Assembly (NCBI GenBank): GCA_023403475.1
Contig: JAEYEL010000121.1
Location: 1 to 31,485 of the forward strand
Reading direction: 5' to 3'
DNA from: Actinomycetes bacterium
GTDB taxonomy: Bacteria; Actinomycetota; Coriobacteriia; Coriobacteriales; Eggerthellaceae
DNA length: 31,485 nucleotides
Part shown: piece after piece, positions 15,753 through 22,764 of the stretch
Layout of the letters: each line of letters opens with the position of its first letter
Position numbering within the stretch: position 1 is the first letter of the stretch
Made by a program: the position numbers and the translations under genes
The notes under the pieces: model-generated
Seen by the model: the letters and a program-made list of their open reading frames with translations, nothing else
What the model was told of the DNA's origin: nothing
Database searches by the model: none

Positions 15753-15770
15753 GAGTTAGGTGGCGGAAAA

Positions 15771-16259
15771 ATGAAAAATTTTGCAAAAAGCTTCGAAATG
15801 CAGTATCCCGTTGAGGGGTCCATCGCCCTCAGCCCATGCGTGGACGAACCTGTCGCCAAAACGGGGGCGATCATCGTTTTCCCGGGTAATGGCACCTCCC
15901 GCGTATCAAGCGTCGATTCCCGTACATCCAATACGAGCCGCAGCCTCTTCGTGGCGCAGCCCGCCCGTGTATCCAATACCGACTTCTACATATCGAGCAT
16001 TGACCACAGCTGGTCGATAGGCGCCAGTACGGCCAAGATCCCTCGACATGCGAAAAAGACCGAGCCTGAGGCAATTCGTGCGATCGTGCCTTTTGCGTCA
16101 AGTGCAGCAGTCGGCCTTAATGAATCTGATTTCGTGCGTAATTTGAGAGAAGGAAGTATGCAAGGTGTTTCATTCAATTGCATCAGCCGTACTCAATCTG
16201 TCATTATGTGGCTTTTTTTCACGCTTCTTGCATTCGTCATCCTGTTTCTTTCCCTGTAA
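15771..16259 (+). CDS. SOS-controlled small protein with C-terminal membrane anchor, unknown family
   Basis: I do not recognise this 162-residue protein. It has no signal peptide. The first 140 residues are polar and rich in Ser, Thr, Arg and Val (about 40-75 is mostly Ser/Thr/Arg/Asn). Residues 142-162 (QSVIMWLFFTLLAFVILFLS) form one strongly hydrophobic helix that ends the protein, so it should be tail-anchored with its bulk in the cytoplasm. The ATG at 15771 follows TAGGTGG by 7 bp. It is transcribed from a TTGACA promoter with a SOS box in its spacer, back to back with lexA. In Bacillus, Staphylococcus, Corynebacterium and Mycobacterium the lexA neighbour in this place is a membrane division inhibitor (YneA, SosA, DivS, Rv2719c). 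A like role is inferred from position, control and topology; no LysM domain or sequence likeness is visible. Confidence 0.8.
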   Translation: MKNFAKSFEMQYPVEGSIALSPCVDEPVAKTGAIIVFPGNGTSRVSSVDSRTSNTSRSLFVAQPARVSNTDFYISSIDHSWSIGASTAKIPRHAKKTEPEAIRAIVPFASSAAVGLNESDFVRNLREGSMQGVSFNCISRTQSVIMWLFFTLLAFVILFLSL

Positions 16260-16309
16260 TGCCACCATTACGCAAAGGGGTGTTACGCAGTTGCTCAGCC
16301 CGTAGTTCG

Positions 16310-16330
16310 ACACGGGAATGACGTGTTTTT
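16310..16330 (+). terminator. Weak terminator candidate after the SOS gene
   Basis: ACACG (16310-16314) and CGTGT (16322-16326) form a 5-bp stem with a 7-base loop, running into a stretch of five T. A rival stem CCCGT/ACGGG (16299-16303 with 16312-16316) overlaps it. Further on, ATAGCG/CGCTAT (16354-16359 with 16367-16372) could form another small hairpin followed by CCTTTT. The rest of the 298-bp gap to nrdR shows only the NrdR box listed separately. Confidence 0.3.
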
Positions 16331-16506
16331 GCACGATCCGTCTGCATCGTATTATAGCGACCCCTCCGCTATCCTTTTGGTAATCGGCTGTTTCGAATTG
16401 ACGCTTGATGTTTTGGAGGTGTAGCTTGCGGGACGTATTTGGCGCACATCTTGCCCATCTCGTTCTTCGGTGACGTTTTCGGGGATTCGCTGTTATGCGA
16501 ATTGAG

Positions 16507-16522
16507 CCACAATATATAGTAT
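16507..16522 (+). promoter_or_regulatory. NrdR box in the nrdR leader
   Basis: CCACAATATATAGTAT matches the published NrdR-box pattern acaCwAtATaTwGtgt at 14 of 16 positions, including the whole core CAATATATAG. It lies 35 bp before the nrdR start. Ribonucleotide reductase promoters usually have two boxes about three helical turns apart. I see only one here, so autoregulation is likely but not certain. Confidence 0.6.
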
Positions 16523-16557
16523 GCTACGGTGGACGAAAGGCGAGTAAAGGAGCGACC

Positions 16558-17004
16558 ATGCGCTGTCCATCGTGCGGATATTCGGAATCAAAAGTTGTTG
16601 ATTCGCGTCCTTCGGAAGACGGAGCCACCATTCGACGACGGCGGGAATGCCTGCAGTGCGGCCATCGTTTTACCACCTATGAGCGATTGGCCGAAAACCC
16701 CATCATGGTCATCAAGGTGGACGGTTCATCTGAAGCGTTCGATAGGCAGAAGCTTATGCGAGGACTGCTTATGGCTTGCGCAAAGCGTCCGATTTCCCCT
16801 GAGCAGATGAGCGAACTGATAGACAGCATAGAAAACGAGCTGCGAAACGCCCTCAGAAACGAAATACGCTCAAAGGAACTTGGCGAAATGGCTCTTGCGC
16901 GCTTGGCAAAGCTTGACGATGTCGCATACGTTCGCTTCGCCAGCGTTTACAAAGACTTTCAGAACATTGAGGAATTCGCGGCTGCTCTTGAAGGGATGCA
17001 TTAG
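16558..17004 (+). CDS. nrdR: Transcriptional repressor NrdR
   Basis: The 148-residue repressor of ribonucleotide reductase genes. A zinc ribbon with Cys3, Cys6, Cys31 and Cys34 begins the protein (MRCPSCG, RRRECLQCGHRFTTYER). It is followed by an ATP-cone domain (about 48-137) that senses ATP/dATP. The length is typical (about 150). The ATG at 16558 follows AAAGGAG (16546-16552); an upstream in-frame ATG at 16495 precedes the NrdR box and is not used. dut begins 3 bp later, so dNTP supply and dUTP removal genes are joined. Confidence 0.96.
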   Translation: MRCPSCGYSESKVVDSRPSEDGATIRRRRECLQCGHRFTTYERLAENPIMVIKVDGSSEAFDRQKLMRGLLMACAKRPISPEQMSELIDSIENELRNALRNEIRSKELGEMALARLAKLDDVAYVRFASVYKDFQNIEEFAAALEGMH

Positions 17005-17007
17005 CAC

Positions 17008-17451
17008 ATGAGTCGACCTTTGCCCGTACCTATAGTCAGTCTCGATACGAATCTCGACGTTCCCGCATATGCCTATGCCGGCGATGGCGGCGTTGATTTG
17101 AGGGCAGCCGAAGAAGCCGTTCTCGCTCCGTTCGAGCGCAGGCTGGTGCCCTGCGGTATTTCGATTGCCATTCCGGAAGGATATGCCGGCTTCGTTCTGC
17201 CGCGCAGCGGTCTTGCCGTGAAGCACGGCATATCGCTTGTGAACGCTCCCGGTCTCATCGACAGTAATTATCGCGGCGAGATCAAGGCCGTTCTTGTGAA
17301 CCTCGATCCTCGAGAGCCTTTCGAGATCAAACATGGAGACCGCATAGCGCAACTTGTTGTCATGCGCGTCGAGAATGTCCGGTTTGAGAATTGCGAGGCG
17401 CTCTCCGAATCGGGTCGCGGTGCGGGCGGATTCGGAAGCAGCGGAATCTAA
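17008..17451 (+). CDS. dut: dUTP diphosphatase
   Basis: A 147-residue trimeric dUTPase, which hydrolyses dUTP to dUMP and so keeps uracil out of DNA and feeds dTMP synthesis. All motifs are visible: motif 1 AGDGGVDLRA, motif 2 PRSGLAVKHG, motif 3 GLIDSNYRGEIKA, motif 4 GDRIAQLVV, and the Gly-rich motif 5 GRGAGGFGSSG at the C end. The start lies 3 bp after nrdR, with GAAGGGA 10 bp upstream of the ATG. Position after nrdR and near lexA and recA places it in a group concerned with DNA precursors and repair. Confidence 0.96.
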   Translation: MSRPLPVPIVSLDTNLDVPAYAYAGDGGVDLRAAEEAVLAPFERRLVPCGISIAIPEGYAGFVLPRSGLAVKHGISLVNAPGLIDSNYRGEIKAVLVNLDPREPFEIKHGDRIAQLVVMRVENVRFENCEALSESGRGAGGFGSSGI

Positions 17452-17583
17452 GCCTTGAAAAGCTTGAAAACCATGGGTAAGGAGCCGTGAGAAGTCAAGA
17501 TAGGGTCTTAGAACGGTTCTCAGAGCTTTGTTTATAAAATCGCAGGTCAAAGCATTGAAAATACAAGGATTGCAGGTGTTTGG

Positions 17584-18012
17584 ATGTACGAAGGCGAAAA
17601 CGGGCCTCAAATGCCCCTAAACGGACTTCCGCAAGGCACGCAGCATGCTCAGGATGAACAAGAGCTTAAAACGATAAGGGGCCTCATAACCGCCAGCAAC
17701 ATACTTGGCCCGGTGTCCGTTTTCATCGGCGGAGTGCTCGCAAGCACGGCGGGCCTCATTTGCGGTTTCATAGCCCGCAGCAAGATAAAGAAGCTTGCAG
17801 CAAAGAGAAGCGCCGTGTCGAGCGACGCCGCGAAATTCGAGCGGAGCGCTAATACGGCGCTCGTTATCTGCGGAATAGCTTTCGTATTGAACCTCGTATT
17901 TCTCGTTGTGAGCATCATTATGATTATGGACATGATTAACAGCGGCGAATTTGGAAAGATCGTAGCCCAGAGCATAGGAGGCACATCGCAAGGATCCTCG
18001 ACATGGGGCTAA
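17584..18012 (+). CDS. Small two-helix membrane protein (DUF4190-like), unknown function
   Basis: A 142-residue protein with a polar Gln/Asn-rich N end (1-30), two hydrophobic segments at about 40-64 and 91-116, and a basic loop between them (RSKIKKLAAKRSAVSS). This two-helix layout with GLICGFIARSKIKK recalls the DUF4190 proteins common in Actinobacteria, of unknown role. The 132-bp gap before it contains TATAAA at 17533-17538, a possible -10 element, and a small palindrome AGAACGGTTCT at 17510-17520. It is probably transcribed alone. I give no function. Confidence 0.7.
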   Translation: MYEGENGPQMPLNGLPQGTQHAQDEQELKTIRGLITASNILGPVSVFIGGVLASTAGLICGFIARSKIKKLAAKRSAVSSDAAKFERSANTALVICGIAFVLNLVFLVVSIIMIMDMINSGEFGKIVAQSIGGTSQGSSTWG

Positions 18013-18407
18013 CGAACGCTCGTCGAAAATCAGGGGCGCGATTCGGTATTAAGATTCGGAACAGACTACTCACTGCAAAACGAAAGATATAATCGCATAG
18101 CTATAAATTACTGATAATATATGTTATGTAAAGTAATAAGTTGGAGCGAAACAGGCAAGAGAGCAGCGTTACGTCACAAGAAGCAAGAAGGCTCTGCCAT
18201 GGAAAGCGCCAATATTTCCTCGAAGCGGAAACTCGTATACCGGTAAAGCTTATAGACTGGGCGCTTTCGGTCGGTGCCCCCTTTCCTTCGACGGCACCCG
18301 TTTCTCCACTCGCGATGAAAACGGCGGATGGATGAACATAGGAACGGGCATGCTCACTCCGTTATGGAAATACGGCGAAACGCTCGAGACGCAATTGATT
18401 GTAGGTG
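18013..18407. other. Intergenic stretch with AT-rich core and possible coding remnant
   Basis: Bases 18083-18142 are far more AT-rich than the surroundings (TATAAT at 18088-18093, then a run of TAATATATG-like sequence) and may hold a promoter, although no -35 fits. From about 18215 to the methyltransferase end, one plus-strand frame reads like protein (SFDGTRFSTRDENGGWMNIG and LTPLWKYGETLETQ) but has no start codon with a ribosome-binding site. It could be a decayed gene end. No family was recognised. Confidence 0.3.
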
Positions 18408-19172
18408 CTACTTGTCGCGCTTCGTCGCATGCACGGTCGTCTTGATGAACGCGACGGCTTCGACCGATTCCGCAACAGGCACCTTGCAATCGTCGAGATA
18501 TCCCTCGTTTGTCTCTACAGGAGACTCCTCGAAACACTCGATGCGATCGAACCCGACGTCGGCGAGAAGCGCTTCGAGCGCATGCCTGCTGGGGGCGGCT
18601 TGCACCACGTTGCCTATCGCTCGCGCTTGCTCGACCACGGCGGCATCCCTCTTCTCCTCTGCCACCACGCCGTCAAGCACGAGCAAGCCGCCGGGCGCGA
18701 GGACGCGATGGATTTCGCGGAGCGCCAGAGCCATGTCGTAGCCTACGTTGATGCTGCTGTTGGAAAAAACCACGTCGAAACCTTCGTCTCTCAGCCCGAC
18801 GGCGGCAAGGTCTTCCGGGAATGCCGCAAGGAATTGCACGTTGCAGTTGCCCGCAAGTTTTCCGCGTCGCTTCGATTCCTCAAGATAGGCCCACGCCTCG
18901 TCTATGAGAGCCGGCGACGGATCCGTTCCCACGACGCTCCCTTGGGGGCCTGCCATGTCGGCGAGCTTCACGACGCCTTTCCCCCGCCGGCAGTCCACAT
19001 CGAGGATGCTCTTGCCATGAAGGTCGCCCAGGATGCTCATATTGCATTTGCTGGAGAACCCGAACTCGCGCGGAAGCTTGTTGTAGTAGCTTCTGAGCGC
19101 TTCAAGATTGGGGCGGGGTTTTCTCGGACAGGACGTATTCGGCATATTCGGCATATTCGGCATATTCGGCAT
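18408..19172 (-). CDS. Class I SAM-dependent methyltransferase
   Basis: A 254-residue protein with a Rossmann-type methyltransferase domain at about 50-190. Motif I is KSILDVDCRRGKG (residues 54-66), the acidic residue after strand 2 is D84 in VVGTDPS, and FDVVFSNSSINVGYD and IHRVLAPGGLLVLDGV follow. The layout recalls the ubiquinone/arsenite methyltransferase group (UbiE/ArsM-like), but motif I departs from the usual DxGCGxG (DVDCRRG), so SAM binding may be altered. The C-terminal 60 residues are typical of that group without a clear arsenic-binding cysteine set. The start lies in a 9-bp repeat that gives an MPNMPNMPNMPN N end. AAGGA lies 10 bp upstream of the first of these ATGs. The substrate is unknown. 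Confidence 0.75.
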   Translation of the reverse strand: MPNMPNMPNMPNTSCPRKPRPNLEALRSYYNKLPREFGFSSKCNMSILGDLHGKSILDVDCRRGKGVVKLADMAGPQGSVVGTDPSPALIDEAWAYLEESKRRGKLAGNCNVQFLAAFPEDLAAVGLRDEGFDVVFSNSSINVGYDMALALREIHRVLAPGGLLVLDGVVAEEKRDAAVVEQARAIGNVVQAAPSRHALEALLADVGFDRIECFEESPVETNEGYLDDCKVPVAESVEAVAFIKTTVHATKRDK

Positions 19173-19176
19173 ATTC
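19141..19176 (-). repeat. 9-bp tandem repeat (4 copies) over the methyltransferase start
   Basis: GGCATATTC occurs four times without a gap (19141, 19150, 19159, 19168), with a decayed fifth unit GACGTATTC at 19132. On the coding strand each copy carries an in-frame ATG and encodes Met-Pro-Asn. Gain or loss of copies keeps the frame but changes the number of start codons and the distance from the ribosome-binding site. Confidence 0.9.
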
Positions 19177-19210
19177 GCATCATCCTTGTGTTTGCGGGGC
19201 TACGGTGGGA

Positions 19211-19216
19211 ATTATA
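19211..19216 (-). promoter_or_regulatory. -10 element of the methyltransferase gene
   Basis: A perfect TATAAT on the minus strand lies 38 bp before the start codon. No good -35 hexamer sits at the usual distance, so this is a partial promoter call. Confidence 0.4.
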
Positions 19217-19288
19217 TCAAGGTTTCGCAAGCAAATCGTGAAGACTTTGGGATAAGGGAAAACCTCGCCTCAACGGGAATTTCAACAA

Positions 19289-19448
19289 GGTATACTGACA
19301 GCACACCAAGCAGACAGGTGCCGATGCTGTTATACCTCCCATTTGCAGCTCGGCCTTCGTAGAGGTCCTAGCCGCCTTCCCTCCCTCCCCTGCGGCCACG
19401 GACCCGCCAAGCCGCAGAGAGCCCAAGTCTCTGCGGCTTGGCATTTTC
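19289..19448 (+). ncRNA. Candidate structured small RNA
   Basis: No gene lies here, yet the stretch can fold. GGTATA-CTG-ACAGCA (19289-19303) pairs with TGCTGTTATACC (19325-19336) apart from a 3-base bulge. Inside it CACC (19304-19307) pairs with GGTG (19317-19320). Then comes a pyrimidine tract CCTTCCCTCCCTCCCC (19375-19390) that could pair with ribosome-binding sites, and last a perfect 15-bp hairpin followed by ATTTTCTC. This is the layout of a trans-acting sRNA ending in an intrinsic terminator. I found no convincing promoter and it matches no RNA family I know, so it is a hypothesis. Confidence 0.3.
19406..19442 (+). terminator. Perfect 15-bp hairpin, likely terminator
   Basis: GCCAAGCCGCAGAGA (19406-19420) and its exact reverse complement (19428-19442) flank a 7-base loop. 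On the plus strand ATTTTCTC follows; on the minus strand the hairpin is followed by GC-rich sequence. It therefore suits a rightward transcript best, although no protein gene runs into it on that strand. Confidence 0.6.
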
Positions 19449-19534
19449 TCAGAGTGATTTCGACAATGGGAGAACGTTGGCAAAACCAAGATAGGGACAG
19501 AATCAAGATAGCCCTTTATAGGCCGCACCGACTT

Positions 19535-19554
19535 CCCCACGCCTAAACGCGGGG
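19535..19554 (-). other. Hairpin downstream of the NarK-like gene
   Basis: On the minus strand CCCCGCG and CGTGGGG pair with one G-U wobble around a short loop, 30 bp after the stop of the carrier gene. There is no T tract, so it is a weak terminator at best. The sequence also resembles the subterminal hairpins of IS200/IS605 ends, but no transposase or tnpB remains nearby. Confidence 0.35.
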
Positions 19555-19583
19555 TTAAGTTTCAAAAAGTATGTTTCCTTTGA

Positions 19584-20735
19584 TTATTCGCACGTCCGCC
19601 TGATCGAAAAACCCCTTACCGCCATTGCCAGACAGACAGCGGCGGAAAGGGCGAGCAGCACGAACGCTGTGGCGTGCGTTCCCGTGACGACGTTCGCGAA
19701 ATGAAGGACGAAAGGCGGAAAGAACCCGCCAAGGCCACCCATCATGGACACCACCCCGTTAACCGGAGCCGCCTGCTCGCGAAAATGCTGGGGAACCAGC
19801 TTGAACACGACCCCGTTGCCTATTCCGCAAGCTAGGCTCAAGGCGTACGCGCCTACAAGCAACACGGCAAGACCGAAAGACGCAGCCATAGCAAGCGCCA
19901 CAGCCACAAGACAGGCGAACACGCCCGCCAAAAGGCGCATGCAGTTAAACCGGTCGCCCAACCAGCCTCCAAGCGGACGGAAAGCCGCCGCAAGCACGAC
20001 GAAAACCCCGGTCAGCACACCGGCGTCGACGCCGCTCAGCCCATAGTTCGACACGAGAAAGCTTGGCAGCACGACGGTGAAGGCGACGAACGCCCCAAAT
20101 GTGACGAAATAGAAGGCGGAAAGAACCCAGAGCAACCTATCGTGTTGCACCGAGCGCAGCTGGTGCACAAGGGAAACGCGCGATCTCGGCTCACGTTTGT
20201 CGCCAAGCACCATGTTCAGCAACGCCATGACCACCATGAGAGCAAGGTAGAGCCTTACGGTTGCCTGCCATCCGAGACAAACGGCTATGGACGGTGCGCA
20301 AAACGCGGTGATCGCCGTGCCTATGTTGCCAAGCCCGTACACGCCGTTGGCGAACCCCTGACGGCTTTTCGGATAGTACTTAGGAAGCGACGTCACGCCC
20401 ACGGAGAACACGGCTCCGGCCACGCCGAGCAGCGCGCCACCGAAGAGCAGTTCGCCATACTCCGTCGCTTCGCCTATTACCCATAGCGGTACAGCAAGGA
20501 ATATAAAAGCGCCCGCGAACACGATTCGCGCTCCGTAAGCATTCGTCCAACATCCGAAGGGGATGCGCAAAACAGACCCGAGTACGACGGGAATCGCTGT
20601 CAGCACAGCGACCATGGAGGGCGGAATGTCGATATCGGCCCTCATGAAGGGAAGCAGCGTGGAGAGCACAACCCAAACCATGAACCCGACGGTCAGGCTG
20701 ACGGTTTGCAACGGTAGCTGTATGCGCGCCTTCAT
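19584..20735 (-). CDS. narK: NarK-type nitrate/nitrite transporter (major facilitator superfamily)
   Basis: A 383-residue carrier with about 12 hydrophobic helices. It shows the nitrate/nitrite porter signatures: FMVWVVLSTLLP in helix 1, LRIPFGCWTNAYGAR after helix 2, the Gly-rich GLGNIGTAITAFCAP in helix 5, and GNGVVFKLVPQHFREQAAPV with GGLGGFFPP in the second half. These proteins exchange nitrate and nitrite or import nitrate with protons. The start has GAGGAGG just upstream. It is slightly shorter than the usual NarK. No nitrate reductase is in the window, so which ion it moves cannot be told. It lies 87 bp after menA in the same direction, possibly in the same transcript. That would fit anaerobic respiration through menaquinone. 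Confidence 0.8.
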   Translation of the reverse strand: MKARIQLPLQTVSLTVGFMVWVVLSTLLPFMRADIDIPPSMVAVLTAIPVVLGSVLRIPFGCWTNAYGARIVFAGAFIFLAVPLWVIGEATEYGELLFGGALLGVAGAVFSVGVTSLPKYYPKSRQGFANGVYGLGNIGTAITAFCAPSIAVCLGWQATVRLYLALMVVMALLNMVLGDKREPRSRVSLVHQLRSVQHDRLLWVLSAFYFVTFGAFVAFTVVLPSFLVSNYGLSGVDAGVLTGVFVVLAAAFRPLGGWLGDRFNCMRLLAGVFACLVAVALAMAASFGLAVLLVGAYALSLACGIGNGVVFKLVPQHFREQAAPVNGVVSMMGGLGGFFPPFVLHFANVVTGTHATAFVLLALSAAVCLAMAVRGFSIRRTCE

Positions 20736-20822
20736 AGTCCTCCTCTATACCGCCGAACGTCTTTTTGAACTATGCACTCGCCCTGCGCCCGCCTGCATGT
20801 AGGCGCTCTTTTGCGGCCTTTC

Positions 20823-21776
20823 CTATATTACCAAGGAAAAGCCGCTTGCGAAGAGGGCGGTCGCGTAGAACGCGCCGAGCGCGATGTTAACGGCGCATAT
20901 CTGGGACATGGCGCCGATACGGGCGGCGGGCGTCAACGGGTTTTTGAGCAACGCCTTCAGCAAGGGGATGCAGCCTAAAAGCATGAAGGGAACAACAATC
21001 AGACCCTTCGTGAAAAACGCGGCCAAAACGACGAGAATGGCGAAGACCCATGCGCACACAAGCGCATGGTAGAGCCTGCGTGCCCGCGCACGTCCGAGCA
21101 GCGCGGGAAGCGTGCGCCTTCCCGCCTCCTTGTCCTTCTCTATGTCGCAGGTATTGTTCGTCATCATGATGAGCCCCACCCCTATGATGGTGGGCACAGC
21201 CCACAAAAGCACAAGCGGTTCGAGCACGCCCGAAAGCGCCTGATAGCATGCCACAGGAATAAGACCGCCCATCACGAACCCGCTTACCGCCTCCCCGATG
21301 GGAAGATACGAAATGGGCGTCTTACCTGCCGAATACAGAACGACGATGACGGCGCCCGCGATTCCCAGTGCAAGGGGAATCCATCCCGCCCGAACGATCA
21401 CGAACACCCCGAGCGCGAACGCAGCAACCAGAAACCCTATGGCGAGAACGAGAGCCGAGCGGGGGTTCACGTTGTTGTACACGAGCACGGCATCGGTGGG
21501 GTCCACATTGTCGTCAGCCGAATCGGAACCTTTCACATAATCGTAATAGTCGTTGAAGGTGTTCACGGCCGATTGCATGAGAACGCATATGGCAAGAAGG
21601 ACGCACGTCATGGTAACGGACGCGCCGCCTTCCTTTGCCTGTGCGCAGGCAAAGGCCACAAGTACGGGAAACACCGCCGCCGGCCACGTGTGCGGAGCGG
21701 CCAGCTGTGTGGCCATGCGCACAGACAGGTTGCCTGCGCCTCGGTTTGCCTTTGTTTCGATATCGCTCTCATCCAT
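20823..21776 (-). CDS. menA: 1,4-dihydroxy-2-naphthoate prenyltransferase MenA (UbiA family)
   Basis: A 317-residue membrane enzyme with about nine helices. It carries both aspartate-rich Mg-prenyl-diphosphate motifs: N75-D76-xx-D79 (NTFNDYYDYVKGSDSADD) and D211-IEK-D215 (NNTCDIEKDKEAGRRTLP). The first motif and the surrounding NTFNDYYDY are typical of MenA rather than UbiA or heme O synthase. It attaches the polyprenyl chain in menaquinone synthesis at the cytoplasmic membrane. AAAGGA precedes the start. It lies 55 bp after gluQ on the same strand. Other men genes are not in the window. Confidence 0.87.
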   Translation of the reverse strand: MDESDIETKANRGAGNLSVRMATQLAAPHTWPAAVFPVLVAFACAQAKEGGASVTMTCVLLAICVLMQSAVNTFNDYYDYVKGSDSADDNVDPTDAVLVYNNVNPRSALVLAIGFLVAAFALGVFVIVRAGWIPLALGIAGAVIVVLYSAGKTPISYLPIGEAVSGFVMGGLIPVACYQALSGVLEPLVLLWAVPTIIGVGLIMMTNNTCDIEKDKEAGRRTLPALLGRARARRLYHALVCAWVFAILVVLAAFFTKGLIVVPFMLLGCIPLLKALLKNPLTPAARIGAMSQICAVNIALGAFYATALFASGFSLVI

Positions 21777-21831
21777 AATGACGCCGGTCCTTTCATGGGC
21801 GGCAGGTGCCCCACACAGCTTGTCGCATTCC

Positions 21832-22764
21832 TTACTTCCATTGAATCTGAACGAGGTCGGGAAAGACGGTTGGAAGGGCCTTCATGCTGAAGCTCGCAAG
21901 CAGCTCTTCGGGCGTTGCGGGGTCGCTTACGGGGGACAAGCCGGTCAAACCGGCGATATGGCCGATAACCGCCTCGGGCGTCTTGTACTTTGCCAGAAGC
22001 GCGTCAAGCGCCGCGTCGTGGTCGCGCTTCGAAAGGCGGCGATCACGCTCGGCGACCACGAGCGGCACGTGCGCGTAAGCGGGATGGGCAAATCCCAGAA
22101 GATCTTGCAGATACATTTGCTGGGGCGTCGAGCACAAAAGATCGACGCCGCGCACCACCGAGGTTATGCCTTGGGCGGCGTCGTCTGTCACCACCGCAAG
22201 CTGATAGGCGAACGCCCCGTCCGAGCGACGGACGAGGAAGTCTCCGCAGTCCTTTCTAAGGTTCTGGCGATAATCGCCCTGAACGCCGTCGTGCAACCCT
22301 ATCGTTTCGTTCGGGACCTTAAGGCGCATTGCCGGCACACGCCCCTGTGCGATGCGCTGTGCGCGCTCGGCCGCCGAAAGACTGCGGCATGTTCCCGGAT
22401 ACACCGCCTTCTCGCCTCTGTGCGGTGCCGAAAGCGCATGCAGATCCGCACGCGTGCAGAAGCAGGGATACAAAAGCCCCGCCTGCTCGAGCTTGCCTTC
22501 CGCCGCACGGTAGGCTTCCGTGCGGTCATGCTGGAAGTAAGGCCCTTCGTCCCAAAAAAGCCCCAAGCGTTCGAAATCTCTCTGCACGGCATCGATGTAT
22601 TCCTGTTTCGAGCGCTGTGCGTCAAGGTCTTCCACACGCAGGACAATGCGCCCCCCCTGCGATTTCGCCACGAGCCACGCCATAAGCGCCGCAAAGATGT
22701 TCCCTGCGTGCATACGGCCCGTAGGAGACGGGGCAAGCCGCCCTTTCACCACGTTATCGACCAT
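21832..22764 (-). CDS. gluQ: Glutamyl-Q tRNA(Asp) synthetase
   Basis: A 310-residue truncated glutamyl-tRNA synthetase relative that places glutamate on the queuosine base at position 34 of tRNA(Asp). The catalytic HIGH-type motif is MHAGN in APSPTGRMHAGN. The KMSKS-type motif is LSKR (244-247). The zinc site Cys101-x-Cys103, Tyr122, Cys126 (CFCTR, YPGTCR) marks GluQ. The anticodon-binding domain is missing, as in the family (E. coli YadB is 308 residues). It overlaps the end of iorB by 11 bp, so it is translated from the iorAB transcript although the functions look unrelated. Confidence 0.9.
   Translation of the reverse strand: MVDNVVKGRLAPSPTGRMHAGNIFAALMAWLVAKSQGGRIVLRVEDLDAQRSKQEYIDAVQRDFERLGLFWDEGPYFQHDRTEAYRAAEGKLEQAGLLYPCFCTRADLHALSAPHRGEKAVYPGTCRSLSAAERAQRIAQGRVPAMRLKVPNETIGLHDGVQGDYRQNLRKDCGDFLVRRSDGAFAYQLAVVTDDAAQGITSVVRGVDLLCSTPQQMYLQDLLGFAHPAYAHVPLVVAERDRRLSKRDHDAALDALLAKYKTPEAVIGHIAGLTGLSPVSDPATPEELLASFSMKALPTVFPDLVQIQWK

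Noticed and set aside
17510..17520. Palindrome AGAACGGTTCT as a third kind of SOS box
   Set aside because: GAAC and GTTC are separated by 1 bp rather than the 4 bp needed for LexA; no matching promoter around it.
18405..19241. Open frame of 278 codons on the plus strand opposite the methyltransferase
   Set aside because: The minus-strand product has clear methyltransferase motifs, while this one shows none and carries an artificial Ile-Arg-His repeat from the 9-bp units.
19289..19448. SRP RNA, 6S RNA, RNase P RNA or a known riboswitch
   Set aside because: None of the signature loops (for example GGAAGCAG-type SRP loop or RNase P GAGGAAAGTCC) was found on either strand.
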